A model generated the notes under the pieces. It had not been told where the DNA came from, made no database searches, and saw only the letters and a program-made list of their open reading frames with translations. Both the position numbers and the translations under genes were made by a program. 13,863 nucleotides of DNA, taken from Gammaproteobacteria bacterium (lineage in GTDB: Bacteria; Pseudomonadota; Gammaproteobacteria; Xanthomonadales; Marinicellaceae). This document shows positions 1 through 7,700 of this stretch, piece by piece. The first letter of the stretch is position 1; each line of letters opens with the position of its first letter. The stretch spans positions 1 to 13,863 of the forward strand of contig JAUHZH010000012.1 in the NCBI GenBank assembly GCA_030426065.1, read 5' to 3'.

Positions 1-101
1 TTGATTTGGTCGCCAGAACCTGAAACGGTTGTTTGATCCTGAGCCCCTGCTTGACAAGCGAAAATCATGCCTGCCAACACTGCCCACTGTTTTTTCTTCA
101 T
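1..101 (-). CDS. N-terminus of an exported protein, cut by the window edge
   Basis: Only 33 codons are present; the gene runs off the left edge. The product starts MKKKQWAVLAGMIFACQAGA, a typical Sec signal peptide: basic n-region, hydrophobic core, and an A-G-A signal peptidase I site before QDQTTVSGSGDQ. The cysteine at residue 16 does not make a good lipobox because phenylalanine is at -2, so a soluble or outer-membrane product is more likely than a lipoprotein. The ATG at 101-99 is preceded only by a weak GGAT ribosome-binding sequence, but a good promoter lies about 35 bases upstream. The family cannot be told from this fragment. Confidence 0.75.
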   Translation of the reverse strand, partial: MKKKQWAVLAGMIFACQAGAQDQTTVSGSGDQI

Positions 102-135
102 GATATATCCATAGTTTTTTAACGCTTAGATAACC

Positions 136-164
136 ATTGTACCAACAGAAGGTCACACTGTCAT
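136..164 (-). promoter_or_regulatory. Sigma-70-type promoter for the exported protein at the left edge
   Basis: Read on the minus strand, ATGACA (164-159, five of six matches to TTGACA) is followed by a 17-base spacer and TACAAT (141-136). A TG one base before the -10 box gives an extended -10 (TGGTACAAT). Transcription would begin near 129, leaving a leader of about 28 bases before the start codon at 101. Confidence 0.6.
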
Positions 165-202
165 GTGAATTGTCCGGCTGTGATCATGTGCTTTGCTGTG
201 AC
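153..202. promoter_or_regulatory. Cluster of TGTGA/TCACA words over and behind the -35 box
   Basis: TCACA (153-157) and TGTGA (164-168) form a 16-base palindrome centred on the -35 element of the neighbouring promoter. Two more TGTGA words follow at 179-183 and 197-201, and GTCACA (152-157) also pairs with TGTGAC (197-202). This could be an operator. The arms are in the opposite order to the CRP consensus (TGTGA-N6-TCACA), so a CRP site is not claimed. Confidence 0.25.
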
Positions 203-234
203 AATTTAATGTATTCTGTATTTTGCTGATTTTC

Positions 235-942
235 TCACAAAGATTGGGTGTCTGCAGCCAGCAAATTTTGCTTCAAAGAGGCTTCGATTTGTGCCGTTTG
301 CTGGTTGGGCTTGGCAATGATGGCTGCCGAGCCTTTGTCTAAGGCAATGATTTTACCTTTGAACCCTTTCATCTGCATTTGTACGGTTTGTTCTACCGGT
401 GAATTGGGCATGTACAAGACCGTGATGGGTTGGCCAAAATCATTCATGAACACCATACGTGCCCCATCGCCATCCAGCGTTGGGCACAGCTTCATGAAAT
501 GGATGTTGCCCAATTGTTCATTGGCCTCGGCACCCAGGCTGGCAAACAAAGGTTGTAATTGTTCGAAAGGGATCTCTTGTTCAGACATGTAAACAGTCGG
601 TTCCATGACCAAAGCTTCATTGATGAAGTCTTCTAAATCTGAAGTGGGTTTGGGGCCAAAAAACAGCAGGCCCAGTGCAATGGTCATCACCATCGTGGCA
701 GCCGCAGCCCAAATGTGTTTATGCTGAATTCGGCTGGGTGCAAAACTTTGATTCATAACGATCGCGGATCGTTGATCTTGAGGAACAGGAATGTCCAAAG
801 CGGCTTGCAACAATTTTTCTTCCGCCATGGCTTTTTGATAAGCGGCTTGGCACAAGGGGTCTTGTTCACGTGCTTGAATGAATTGTGGGTCGTCTGAGTA
901 TGGGTTGGCATCCAGGATTTTTTTGAATTGTTGGTAATTCAT
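235..942 (-). CDS. DUF3379-family single-span membrane protein, presumed anti-sigma partner
   Basis: A 235-residue protein with a hydrophilic N-terminal part (1-76), one membrane segment (about 77-96, IWAAAATMVMTIALGLLFFG) and a C-terminal part of about 140 residues probably in the periplasm. Length and layout fit the DUF3379 family, which sits next to ECF sigma factor genes in gammaproteobacteria. No HxxxCxxC zinc anti-sigma motif is visible. Its start overlaps the stop of the sigma factor gene in an ATGA arrangement (942-939), so the two are probably translationally coupled; AGGA lies about 8 bases before the ATG. By analogy with ECF operons it would hold the sigma factor at the membrane and sense an envelope signal. 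That role is inference, since the family has no established function that I know of. No clear terminator follows the stop. Confidence 0.85.
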   Translation of the reverse strand: MNYQQFKKILDANPYSDDPQFIQAREQDPLCQAAYQKAMAEEKLLQAALDIPVPQDQRSAIVMNQSFAPSRIQHKHIWAAAATMVMTIALGLLFFGPKPTSDLEDFINEALVMEPTVYMSEQEIPFEQLQPLFASLGAEANEQLGNIHFMKLCPTLDGDGARMVFMNDFGQPITVLYMPNSPVEQTVQMQMKGFKGKIIALDKGSAAIIAKPNQQTAQIEASLKQNLLAADTQSL

Positions 943-1454
943 GCCTGCTTTCCTATGGTCTGAGTTTTTTCTAATTTGCTTTTGAGCTGCTTGCGGGCGC
1001 GAAACAGTTGGGTCATGGTGGCACTGGTTGATGTGCCCAGTTGGTCAGCGATTTCTTCACAGCTGAACCCGCCAATCACTTGAAGCAACAATGGTTCGGC
1101 ATATTTGGGCTCCAAAGCCATCATGGCTTGGCGTGTGATTTTGATGTCCATCACTTGATCTGGTGTGTGGTGTTGCACGTCTTCGATGTCAACCACCATG
1201 TCATCTAAACTTTGGGTGGGCAGTTTTTTGCGTTCAAATTGCCGGGCAAATTCACGTCTGAGGATCGTGAATATCCAGCTCTTGGCTGCTTGATCGTCTT
1301 TCAATTTGTCAATTGAGCGCCAGGCCCTCAAATAAGCTTCTTGTACCAAATCGCGAGCCATGTGTTCGTCTTTGCCCAACCAATAGGCAAACCGATACAA
1401 ATCGTCATATAAATGACTGAGCAATGCGTCGAATTTTCGTTGTTTTCTGTCCAT
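939..1454 (-). CDS. ECF-type RNA polymerase sigma factor
   Basis: A 171-residue sigma-70 family protein with only regions 2 and 4. Region 2 spans about residues 10-76, including the ARDLVQEAYLRAWRS core and the KSWIFTILRREFARQ segment that contacts the -10 element. Region 4 spans about 108-160, with the helix-turn-helix GFSCEEIADQLGTSTSATMT that reads the -35 element. The length is normal for the ECF group. It is the first gene of a two-gene operon, overlapping the DUF3379 gene by 4 bases, and it would direct polymerase to an envelope- or stress-responsive regulon when released. No strong Shine-Dalgarno sequence precedes the ATG. The upstream gap shared with the oligopeptidase gene holds an imperfect palindrome that could carry control sites. 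Its target promoter sequence cannot be read from here. Confidence 0.93.
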   Translation of the reverse strand: MDRKQRKFDALLSHLYDDLYRFAYWLGKDEHMARDLVQEAYLRAWRSIDKLKDDQAAKSWIFTILRREFARQFERKKLPTQSLDDMVVDIEDVQHHTPDQVMDIKITRQAMMALEPKYAEPLLLQVIGGFSCEEIADQLGTSTSATMTQLFRARKQLKSKLEKTQTIGKQA

Positions 1455-1468
1455 GTGCTAGCAGACCC

Positions 1469-1502
1469 GATTGAATGGATTTTATTTCAAATTCATTCGA
1501 TT
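1469..1502. repeat. Imperfect 14-base-arm inverted repeat in the divergent sigma/oligopeptidase gap
   Basis: Left arm GATTGAATGGATTT (1469-1482) and right arm AAATTCATTCGATT (1489-1502) flank a 6-base loop. Eleven of 14 positions are Watson-Crick pairs and the other three are G-T wobbles, so an RNA hairpin could form across the whole arm. It is the main structured element in the 86-base gap between two divergently transcribed genes. That position suits an operator or a leader hairpin; either role is inference. Confidence 0.45.
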
Positions 1503-1540
1503 TGTTGTAATCTTCATGCCTTTGCCGTAATCAAGATACC

Positions 1541-3724
1541 ATGAAACCCATTTGGAATGCACTCATTGTGACCGTGGCTTTGGCAGGTTGTCAGCCTGAG
1601 CCCGAAGAAAACACACCACCCAAGCAAATCAAACAAGAGACGAAAATGACCCAGAAACCATTCGAATCATCCATCACGCCCCCCAAGGCGAAAAAGCTGG
1701 ACCACATTTGGCAGCAGCACGACCACCAAAGGGTAGACCCTTACCATTGGTTAAGGGATGACAGCCGCAAAGACCCAGAGGTTTTGGCTTACCTTGAAGC
1801 CGAAAATGATTACCATCAAGCCCAAATGGCGGATGTCAGTCAATTGACCGAACAGGTGTTCAAAGAAATCACAGGCAGGATCGTTCAGAATGATGAATCG
1901 GTGCCGTATCGTTTGGGTGATTACTGGTATTATTCTAGTTACCAAACCGGTCAAGAATACAAAGTCTATGCCCGAAAGAAAGGCAGCATGGAAGGGCAAG
2001 AAGAAGTGATTCTTGACATCAACGTACTGGCCAAGGACCAAGCTTATTACCAAAGCAACTTCCAAAAAGTCAGTCCCAATCAACAATTGTTGGCCTATTC
2101 CGAGGACACCGTATCTCGACGCCAATACAAACTGTTCTTCAAAGACCTGAACAGCGGTGAATTATTGCCTGATGTGATTGAAAACACCACCGGTTCTGTT
2201 GCTTGGGCCAAAGACAACAAAACCATTTTTTATACCAGAAAACACCCAACGACATTGTTGCCCTATCAGGTGTACCGCCATGAGTTGGGCACGCCGGTCA
2301 GTGATGATGAACTGGTGTATGAAGAAGCGGACAACACATTTTACATCGCCTGCTATACGTCGCGTTCGGGTGATTACATCATGATCCAATCCAGTGCCAC
2401 CACGTTGTCAGAAGTGCGGTATTTGTCTGCAGATGATCCCAAAGGGACCTTCCAAGTGGTGTTGCCGCGCCAAGCCGAACATGAATATGAGGTGGAAGAT
2501 TTCAATGGGGAATTCATCATCAACACCAACTGGGAGGCCAAAAATTTTCGCATCATGAAAGTGGCCATTGAAGACAGCGCCGATCAGTCCAAATGGCAAG
2601 AAGTGGTGCCCCATGATGATGAAACATTGATATACGGTGTTGAAACTTTCAAAGACTGGTTGGTGATTGACCAAAGGGCCGGTGGCTTGAAACACATCAA
2701 AGCCATGCGTTGGGACAACGGCGAAAGCAAAATCCTGGATTCCAACGAAGCGGCTTATACCATGTGGACCGGCTACAACCCAGAACAGAACCACAACAAA
2801 TTGCGCTACACCTACGACAGTTTGACGCAGCTGGGCAGCGATTATGAAATCGATTTGGACAGCGGTGAAAAAACCTTGTTAAAACAAGACAAAATCAACG
2901 GCGAATATGACCCTGCTTTGTACCAGTCAGAACGCTTTGAAATCAAAGCCCGTGACGGTGCTTTGGTGCCCATTTCTTTGGTTTATAGGAAAGACCGAGG
3001 CGAGTTGAACCAGCGCCCAATCCTGGTTTATGGCTATGGCTCTTATGGTTCATCAGTTGACCCCAGGTTTTCACTCAGCCGACTGTCTTTATTGGACCGT
3101 GGTTTTGTCTTTGCCATTGCCCACATTCGTGGCTCACAAGCCAAGGGCCGTGGTTGGTACGAAGATGGCAAGATGTTCAACAAAATCAACACCTTCAGTG
3201 ATTTCATCGATGCCACTCAAGGTTTGTTGTCCAAAGGTTACGGAGATGCCAAACGTGTTTATGGTTGGGGTGGTTCAGCCGGTGGTTTGTTGATGGGGGC
3301 GGTTGCCAACATGAATGGCCAGCTTTACCATGGTTTGATTGCCGATGTGCCTTTTGTTGATGTCGTCACCACCATGTTGGACGAAGACATTCCATTGACC
3401 ACGGGAGAATTCGATGAATGGGGTAACCCCAAGGACAAAGACTCATATGAATACATGCTGTCCTATTCACCCTATGATCAAGTCAAGGCTCAAGATTACC
3501 CCAATTTGTTGATCACCACGGGTTTGCATGATTCGCAGGTTCAGTATTGGGAACCTGCCAAATGGGCCGCCAAATTGCGTGACATGAAAACCGATGACAA
3601 CGTGTTGTTGTTGCGAACCAATATGGACACCGGTCACGGCGGGGCTTCTGGCCGTTTTGCTGTGCACAAGGAAACCGCAGAGGATTATGCTTTTCTTTTG
3701 AAGCTGGCAGGAATCAAAGAGTAA
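1541..3724 (+). CDS. ptrB: Oligopeptidase B (S9A serine peptidase) with a lipoprotein signal
   Basis: A 727-residue prolyl oligopeptidase-family enzyme closely resembling E. coli protease II, which cleaves peptides after Arg/Lys. The N-terminal half is the beta-propeller (WLRDD, SRRQYKLFFK, RKHPTTLLPYQVYRH) and the C-terminal half the alpha/beta-hydrolase. The triad is Ser579 (GGSAGG), Asp664 (LHDSQVQYWEPAKW) and His699 (TGHGG); the 85- and 35-residue spacings equal those of the E. coli enzyme as I recall it. Glu623 and Asp625 (GEFDEWGNP) sit at the acidic positions reported to set basic P1 preference. Unusually, the product begins with a lipoprotein signal (LAGC, Cys17, followed by Gln), suggesting outer-membrane anchoring, whereas the usual enzyme is about 690 residues with no signal. 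An internal ATG at 1646 (Met36), behind AAGAGA, would give a 692-residue unexported form. I favour 1541 because of the lipobox. Confidence 0.93.
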   Translation: MKPIWNALIVTVALAGCQPEPEENTPPKQIKQETKMTQKPFESSITPPKAKKLDHIWQQHDHQRVDPYHWLRDDSRKDPEVLAYLEAENDYHQAQMADVSQLTEQVFKEITGRIVQNDESVPYRLGDYWYYSSYQTGQEYKVYARKKGSMEGQEEVILDINVLAKDQAYYQSNFQKVSPNQQLLAYSEDTVSRRQYKLFFKDLNSGELLPDVIENTTGSVAWAKDNKTIFYTRKHPTTLLPYQVYRHELGTPVSDDELVYEEADNTFYIACYTSRSGDYIMIQSSATTLSEVRYLSADDPKGTFQVVLPRQAEHEYEVEDFNGEFIINTNWEAKNFRIMKVAIEDSADQSKWQEVVPHDDETLIYGVETFKDWLVIDQRAGGLKHIKAMRWDNGESKILDSNEAAYTMWTGYNPEQNHNKLRYTYDSLTQLGSDYEIDLDSGEKTLLKQDKINGEYDPALYQSERFEIKARDGALVPISLVYRKDRGELNQRPILVYGYGSYGSSVDPRFSLSRLSLLDRGFVFAIAHIRGSQAKGRGWYEDGKMFNKINTFSDFIDATQGLLSKGYGDAKRVYGWGGSAGGLLMGAVANMNGQLYHGLIADVPFVDVVTTMLDEDIPLTTGEFDEWGNPKDKDSYEYMLSYSPYDQVKAQDYPNLLITTGLHDSQVQYWEPAKWAAKLRDMKTDDNVLLLRTNMDTGHGGASGRFAVHKETAEDYAFLLKLAGIKE

Positions 3725-3730
3725 AAAATC

Positions 3731-3768
3731 AAACACGGCACCCTGTTTGATTTCAGGGTGCCATGTTT
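3731..3768. terminator. Bidirectional Rho-independent terminator between convergent genes
   Basis: AAACACGGCACCCTG (3731-3745) and CAGGGTGCCATGTTT (3754-3768) form a stem of 9 GC-rich pairs, one mismatch and 5 more pairs around an 8-base loop. TTTT follows on the plus strand, and TTTTTT follows on the minus strand (from the AAAAAA at 3723-3728). It lies in the 56-base gap between the oligopeptidase gene and the convergent secreted-protein gene, so it can stop transcripts from both sides. Confidence 0.88.
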
Positions 3769-3780
3769 TGGACGTGTGGT

Positions 3781-4437
3781 TTATGGTGTGGGGTTGAAAT
3801 CAAATCCGTTTTTGAAAATCAAATCACTGTCACAAATCTGCAACGCAAAATTACCAGGATCGGTGTTCCAAGTGGCTACAGGGTATTCGGTGGCAAACCT
3901 TGAGCCATCAACACCATTCATTTGATCCAAGTCGCCCTGCTCCCAAAACACATCATCGGCATTGGCACCTGTGTCATTGTGTATTTCCACCCAATAAGTG
4001 CCCATGGTCAAAGCCTGTGGTGTTTGCAAAGATAAATTGATGCGGTATTCATCCACACCAAACAAAACCACGCCTGTAACTTCTCGGCTGCTGCTTACCA
4101 AGTCCTCGGTGTAAATGATGTTGCCTGGTTCGCCTCCATTGTCTTCGTGTATGTTTACGGTCCACAAATCGGTGGCAAGTGGGGTGTTGGTGTCATAATA
4201 CCCCGCATAAATCACAAACTCTTCAATCAAGGCATCACTTGGAATGATGAAATTTTCTGCAATGACCTGAACACCGGTACCGCACGAACTGCATGACAAG
4301 TCAATGAAGTTGCCGTTGACTTGATTGGGTGGTTGATCAAAAATCAAATCACCTGAACAAAACTGAGAGGTACCAGCCATGGCAGTGAGAGACATGCTTC
4401 CAAAAACTGAAGCGATGATGAGTTTTTTTAGTTTCAT
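3781..4437 (-). CDS. Small secreted protein with a C-terminal IFKNGFD tail, function unknown
   Basis: A 218-residue exported protein of a family I do not recognise. Residues 1-21 form a signal peptide (KLKK n-region, hydrophobic core, AMA cleavage site before GTSQFC). The mature part is acidic, rich in Asp, Asn, Gly and aromatic residues and predicted beta-rich (VIYAGYYDTNTPLATDLW, GTYWVEIHNDTGAN). It has four cysteines (27, 49, 52, 202), including CSSC. It ends LIFKNGFDFNPTP, like the IFxxGF(E/D) ends I recall on many secreted proteins of Marinicella and Xanthomonadales. An ATG 12 bases further up (4449) is in frame, but GGGGAA lies just 5 bases before the ATG at 4437, so I chose that one. 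It faces the oligopeptidase gene across a shared terminator. A role in surface binding is possible but unproven. Confidence 0.8.
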   Translation of the reverse strand: MKLKKLIIASVFGSMSLTAMAGTSQFCSGDLIFDQPPNQVNGNFIDLSCSSCGTGVQVIAENFIIPSDALIEEFVIYAGYYDTNTPLATDLWTVNIHEDNGGEPGNIIYTEDLVSSSREVTGVVLFGVDEYRINLSLQTPQALTMGTYWVEIHNDTGANADDVFWEQGDLDQMNGVDGSRFATEYPVATWNTDPGNFALQICDSDLIFKNGFDFNPTP

Positions 4438-4758
4438 TGAATTCCCCATGCAAGGTCATATAACCTCATCCAACTTTCAGCCCTTTGTACCTGAAGCTTT
4501 CAATAAGGCAATATGTGTTTCTTAGTATGACCGCAGTGACTTGTCCCGTTTGAACGGTCATGTCAGTACGCTCTTTGGTTCATTTATGAGCGATCAAGAA
4601 TGAAAATGGCGGCATCAAACAAAGAAGTTGCACAACTGACGGTGGTGCATTGCCCATCCAAATGCCTTTCAATTTTCGTCAAAAATGAACAGTTATCTTA
4701 TCGCAAAGTTTGAGCGGTTAACAAGTAAAATGTCAGCAAAGCCAATATCAATAATGCA
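4438..4758. other. Intergenic region of 321 bases, no gene seen
   Basis: This gap separates two minus-strand secreted-protein genes. The only promoter-like signal I see is weak: on the minus strand, TTGCCT (4511-4506), 16 bases, then TACAAA (4489-4484), about 50 bases above the downstream start. TGACCG (4528-4533) and CGGTCA (4555-4560) are a 6-base inverted repeat that is too short to be persuasive. The upstream metalloprotease gene has no clear hairpin terminator in its first bases. One short plus-strand reading frame overlaps the end of the protease gene but has no ribosome-binding site or recognisable product. Confidence 0.5.
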
Positions 4759-7700
4759 TCATCGGGGCCTGGTGGGTTCTGATGAAAACCGGAACAATGT
4801 GACGTCACTGGTTTGCCAAGAACCGTTGACGGGCGCTGGCCAGTTGATGTCAGTGTCCCAATCACCTTCGCCAGTGAATGTCATGGTCATGGTGCCGGCG
4901 TGGCTGACTTCAAAATCAGATGACACATTGCAACTTGGGCACAGGGTGTCGCTGGTGACAAACAATTGATTGAAAGCCAGCGTTTCCAAACCCGAAGTGG
5001 GCTCACTGATCACCCAGCGTGGGTTGCCAGATTCATCATAAATGAAGGCGATGGCCACGGAAACTTCGCCAATGGTTGCCAAGCTGACGCCCCAGCCTGG
5101 GCCATCGGGCCGTCCCCAAAGCCCTGTGCGATCCTTACTGGCTGGTTCATGACTGAAAGGGTGCCACTCAATGATTTCAGTACCTGTATTTTGGCCAATG
5201 CGCCAACTGACTTCTGCTTGTCGTTCATTGATGAAGGTGATGTCCAAGTCACCGACCTGTTCTAGGCTGACGGTGTCCATGTCTATCTGTTGGGTGCGGT
5301 CAAAATGTGATTGAAATTCAAACCCCACCAAATCTCCTGCACTGATGTACCAAGTGGGCAAACCTGCTTCATCATAGGTGTACCAAATCACATTGAGTCG
5401 GTTGCCAAAAACTTGAATGTCAAAGCCACGGCCGGCACTGGATTGGGCAAACCACTGACCGGCATTGGGCCTGATGACCTTGTTTTCATCATGGTGATAC
5501 CGATCGATCAAACTGGGGATGGCGATGATTTTGTGGGGTTGATTCAAACCCAACCCTTCCACCAACGGACCCAGGTAAGCGCCATCTGAGGTGTTGAACT
5601 GGTGTATGGCTTGGCCGTTTTGAGAAGCCACCAGCACGTGGATGCCATTGACCACCGTCATGCCTGAGGGTTTGCCCAAATCCAGCAACCTGAAATCAGC
5701 AAAAATTGATTGGTATTTGCCCTGGCTGTCGTATTTCAAGATTTGTTGCCTTTGTGCATCTGATACCAGGATGTCTCCGGCAGGAGTCAAAACCATGTCC
5801 AAAGCTTCTCTCAATGCCGGGTCACCCACTTGATTGATTTGAACGAAACCGCTTTGCGTGGTGCCTGTATACAGGCGCCCTTGTAAGCCCAACAGGTAAA
5901 AGTTGTCATTCAGCCATTCGATGTCAATGAATGATTCTTCCAATTCAGGTAAAGCTACTCCCAGCTCTTGGCTTTGGAACACTTGGTTGGGGTTGGTTTT
6001 GTCATAAATGCTGAGCGTTCCTCGGTCAATCCTGGACACCAAAACTTGATTTTCAAAAGCCATCAGGCTGGTTGGAAAACCGGTGTTCAGTGCCGTTTGG
6101 GTTGGGGAAAATGGCGGTTCTGGATAAGCGGGAATCAAGGTAGTTGAGCCATTGCGTTTCATCATGTCTTTGTGTTTCACGCCACTGCTGGATGTGTAAT
6201 ACAGGCGTTGGGTTGTCCAGTCATAGCTCAAGTCAGATTGGAAAGTCAGCACACCGTCATCAGGTAAAATTTCTATTCCCAGTGAACGACCGGTGTGGGC
6301 ATCAAAACGCAGCACGCGGTTGTCACCTGCATTGAGCACCAACAGGTCCATGTTCAGGGTGTTGGCCACGCCGGTGTCGACATCAATGACTTGGTCGTTG
6401 TCATCGTCATCGTCCTGATGGTCACCCAAACCGTCTTGATCAAAATCGACTTGTTCGGTTGGGTCGTTGGGGAACGCGTCGCTGTTGTCTCCGGCGCCAT
6501 CAAAATCGCTGTCCCGGAATTCACTTGCGTCAAAAGGGAAGGCATCATTCAGGTCTGTCACTAGGTCGTTGTCATCGTCTTCATCGGCGTTGTCACCAAG
6601 CCCATCCGAGTCATTGTCGTTGTTTTCATTGGGGTCATTGGGGAAGGCGTCTTTGTTGTTGCCCGTGCCATCACCGTCACTGTCAACCTGCTCGCTGCGA
6701 TCAAAAGGGAAGTGATCATCCCAGTCAATCACGCCATCACCATCGGCATCCCGCTCGCTGCGGACATAGCCAGTTGGGAAAGGGGCGTTGCTGGTCATGG
6801 CTTGGTAGTTGGCGACAATGCCTATGGCGTTGTTGATGACGGCCACGTTGTTGCTGGGTTCATTGCCGGCGGCGACGCCACAAGGTGCGCCACCACAAGC
6901 CAAATTGGGGTTGGAAAACATGGGAAGTCGCTTGGACCGGTTGTTTCGAGCGGTGCCAAATGAACCCATCACTGTGTTGTATTGATACAGTTTGACAAAG
7001 GCTGAACCTTGGGTTTGGTATGTGCCACCACCTTGGCCGTATTGATGTGCAGCACCCAAATTGTGGCCGATTTCATGGATGAACACTTGATCAGAGCACA
7101 GCGACCAACTGCTCATGCCATCGGAAACCAGGTTGACACCAAACGATGAATCAAAGCCTTGATCGGCAGCGGGATAGTATGCGACGCCACAATTACCGCG
7201 CGTTTCGATGTCATGAGGTCGAATGGCGATGACCAAATCAGCCCCGCTATTGAGGCGCATTTGTGGAACATCTTGTAGTCCTTGAATGACACTGGTGCCA
7301 GCCAAAGTGGTCTGGATGTTGTCCAACATGACGATGTTTGCATTGTTGTGATTATAAGGCACTTGCTCGGTGCCAACCAATCGCACATCGATGTCCAATC
7401 CCGAGTTGACCATGGTTTGGTTGGCCACATGAAAATAATGATCGATGCGGGTTTGCAGTGCCTCTCCAGGGTAACGGTCGGCCAATGCTTGATCATGGAT
7501 CACCAGCACATCGATGGTGTGGGCAGCTTGTTTGTTGTTGACATTCTGGGTGGATTTCGATGGCGAGGCATGGTCTGTGCCACAGGCGTCCGCTTGCAAA
7601 TGATCCAAAGGCAATTCAACCAGCCATGTACCTGACGCCTCAGTGGTGATTCGGTAGGTTTTGCCTTGGTGATGCCATTCGCCAAAGGCGCTGTTGTGAC

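Noticed and set aside
153..168. CRP binding site
   Set aside because: The half-sites are in reversed order (TCACA then TGTGA) relative to the CRP consensus.
248..592. Plus-strand frame opposite the DUF3379 gene
   Set aside because: Opposite a gene with a clear family, operon overlap and membrane segment; the product looks like nothing known.
1751..2794. Minus-strand frames inside the oligopeptidase gene
   Set aside because: They lie wholly within a strongly conserved coding region and show no recognisable domain.
4528..4560. TGACCG/CGGTCA inverted repeat in the 4438-4758 gap
   Set aside because: Six-base arms 21 bases apart are expected by chance in a gap of this size.
6354..6836. Several overlapping reading frames opposite the TSP3-coding DNA
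   Set aside because: The repetitive Asp codons keep the opposite frames open and give low-complexity Ser/His/Arg-rich products; no ribosome-binding sites or family features.
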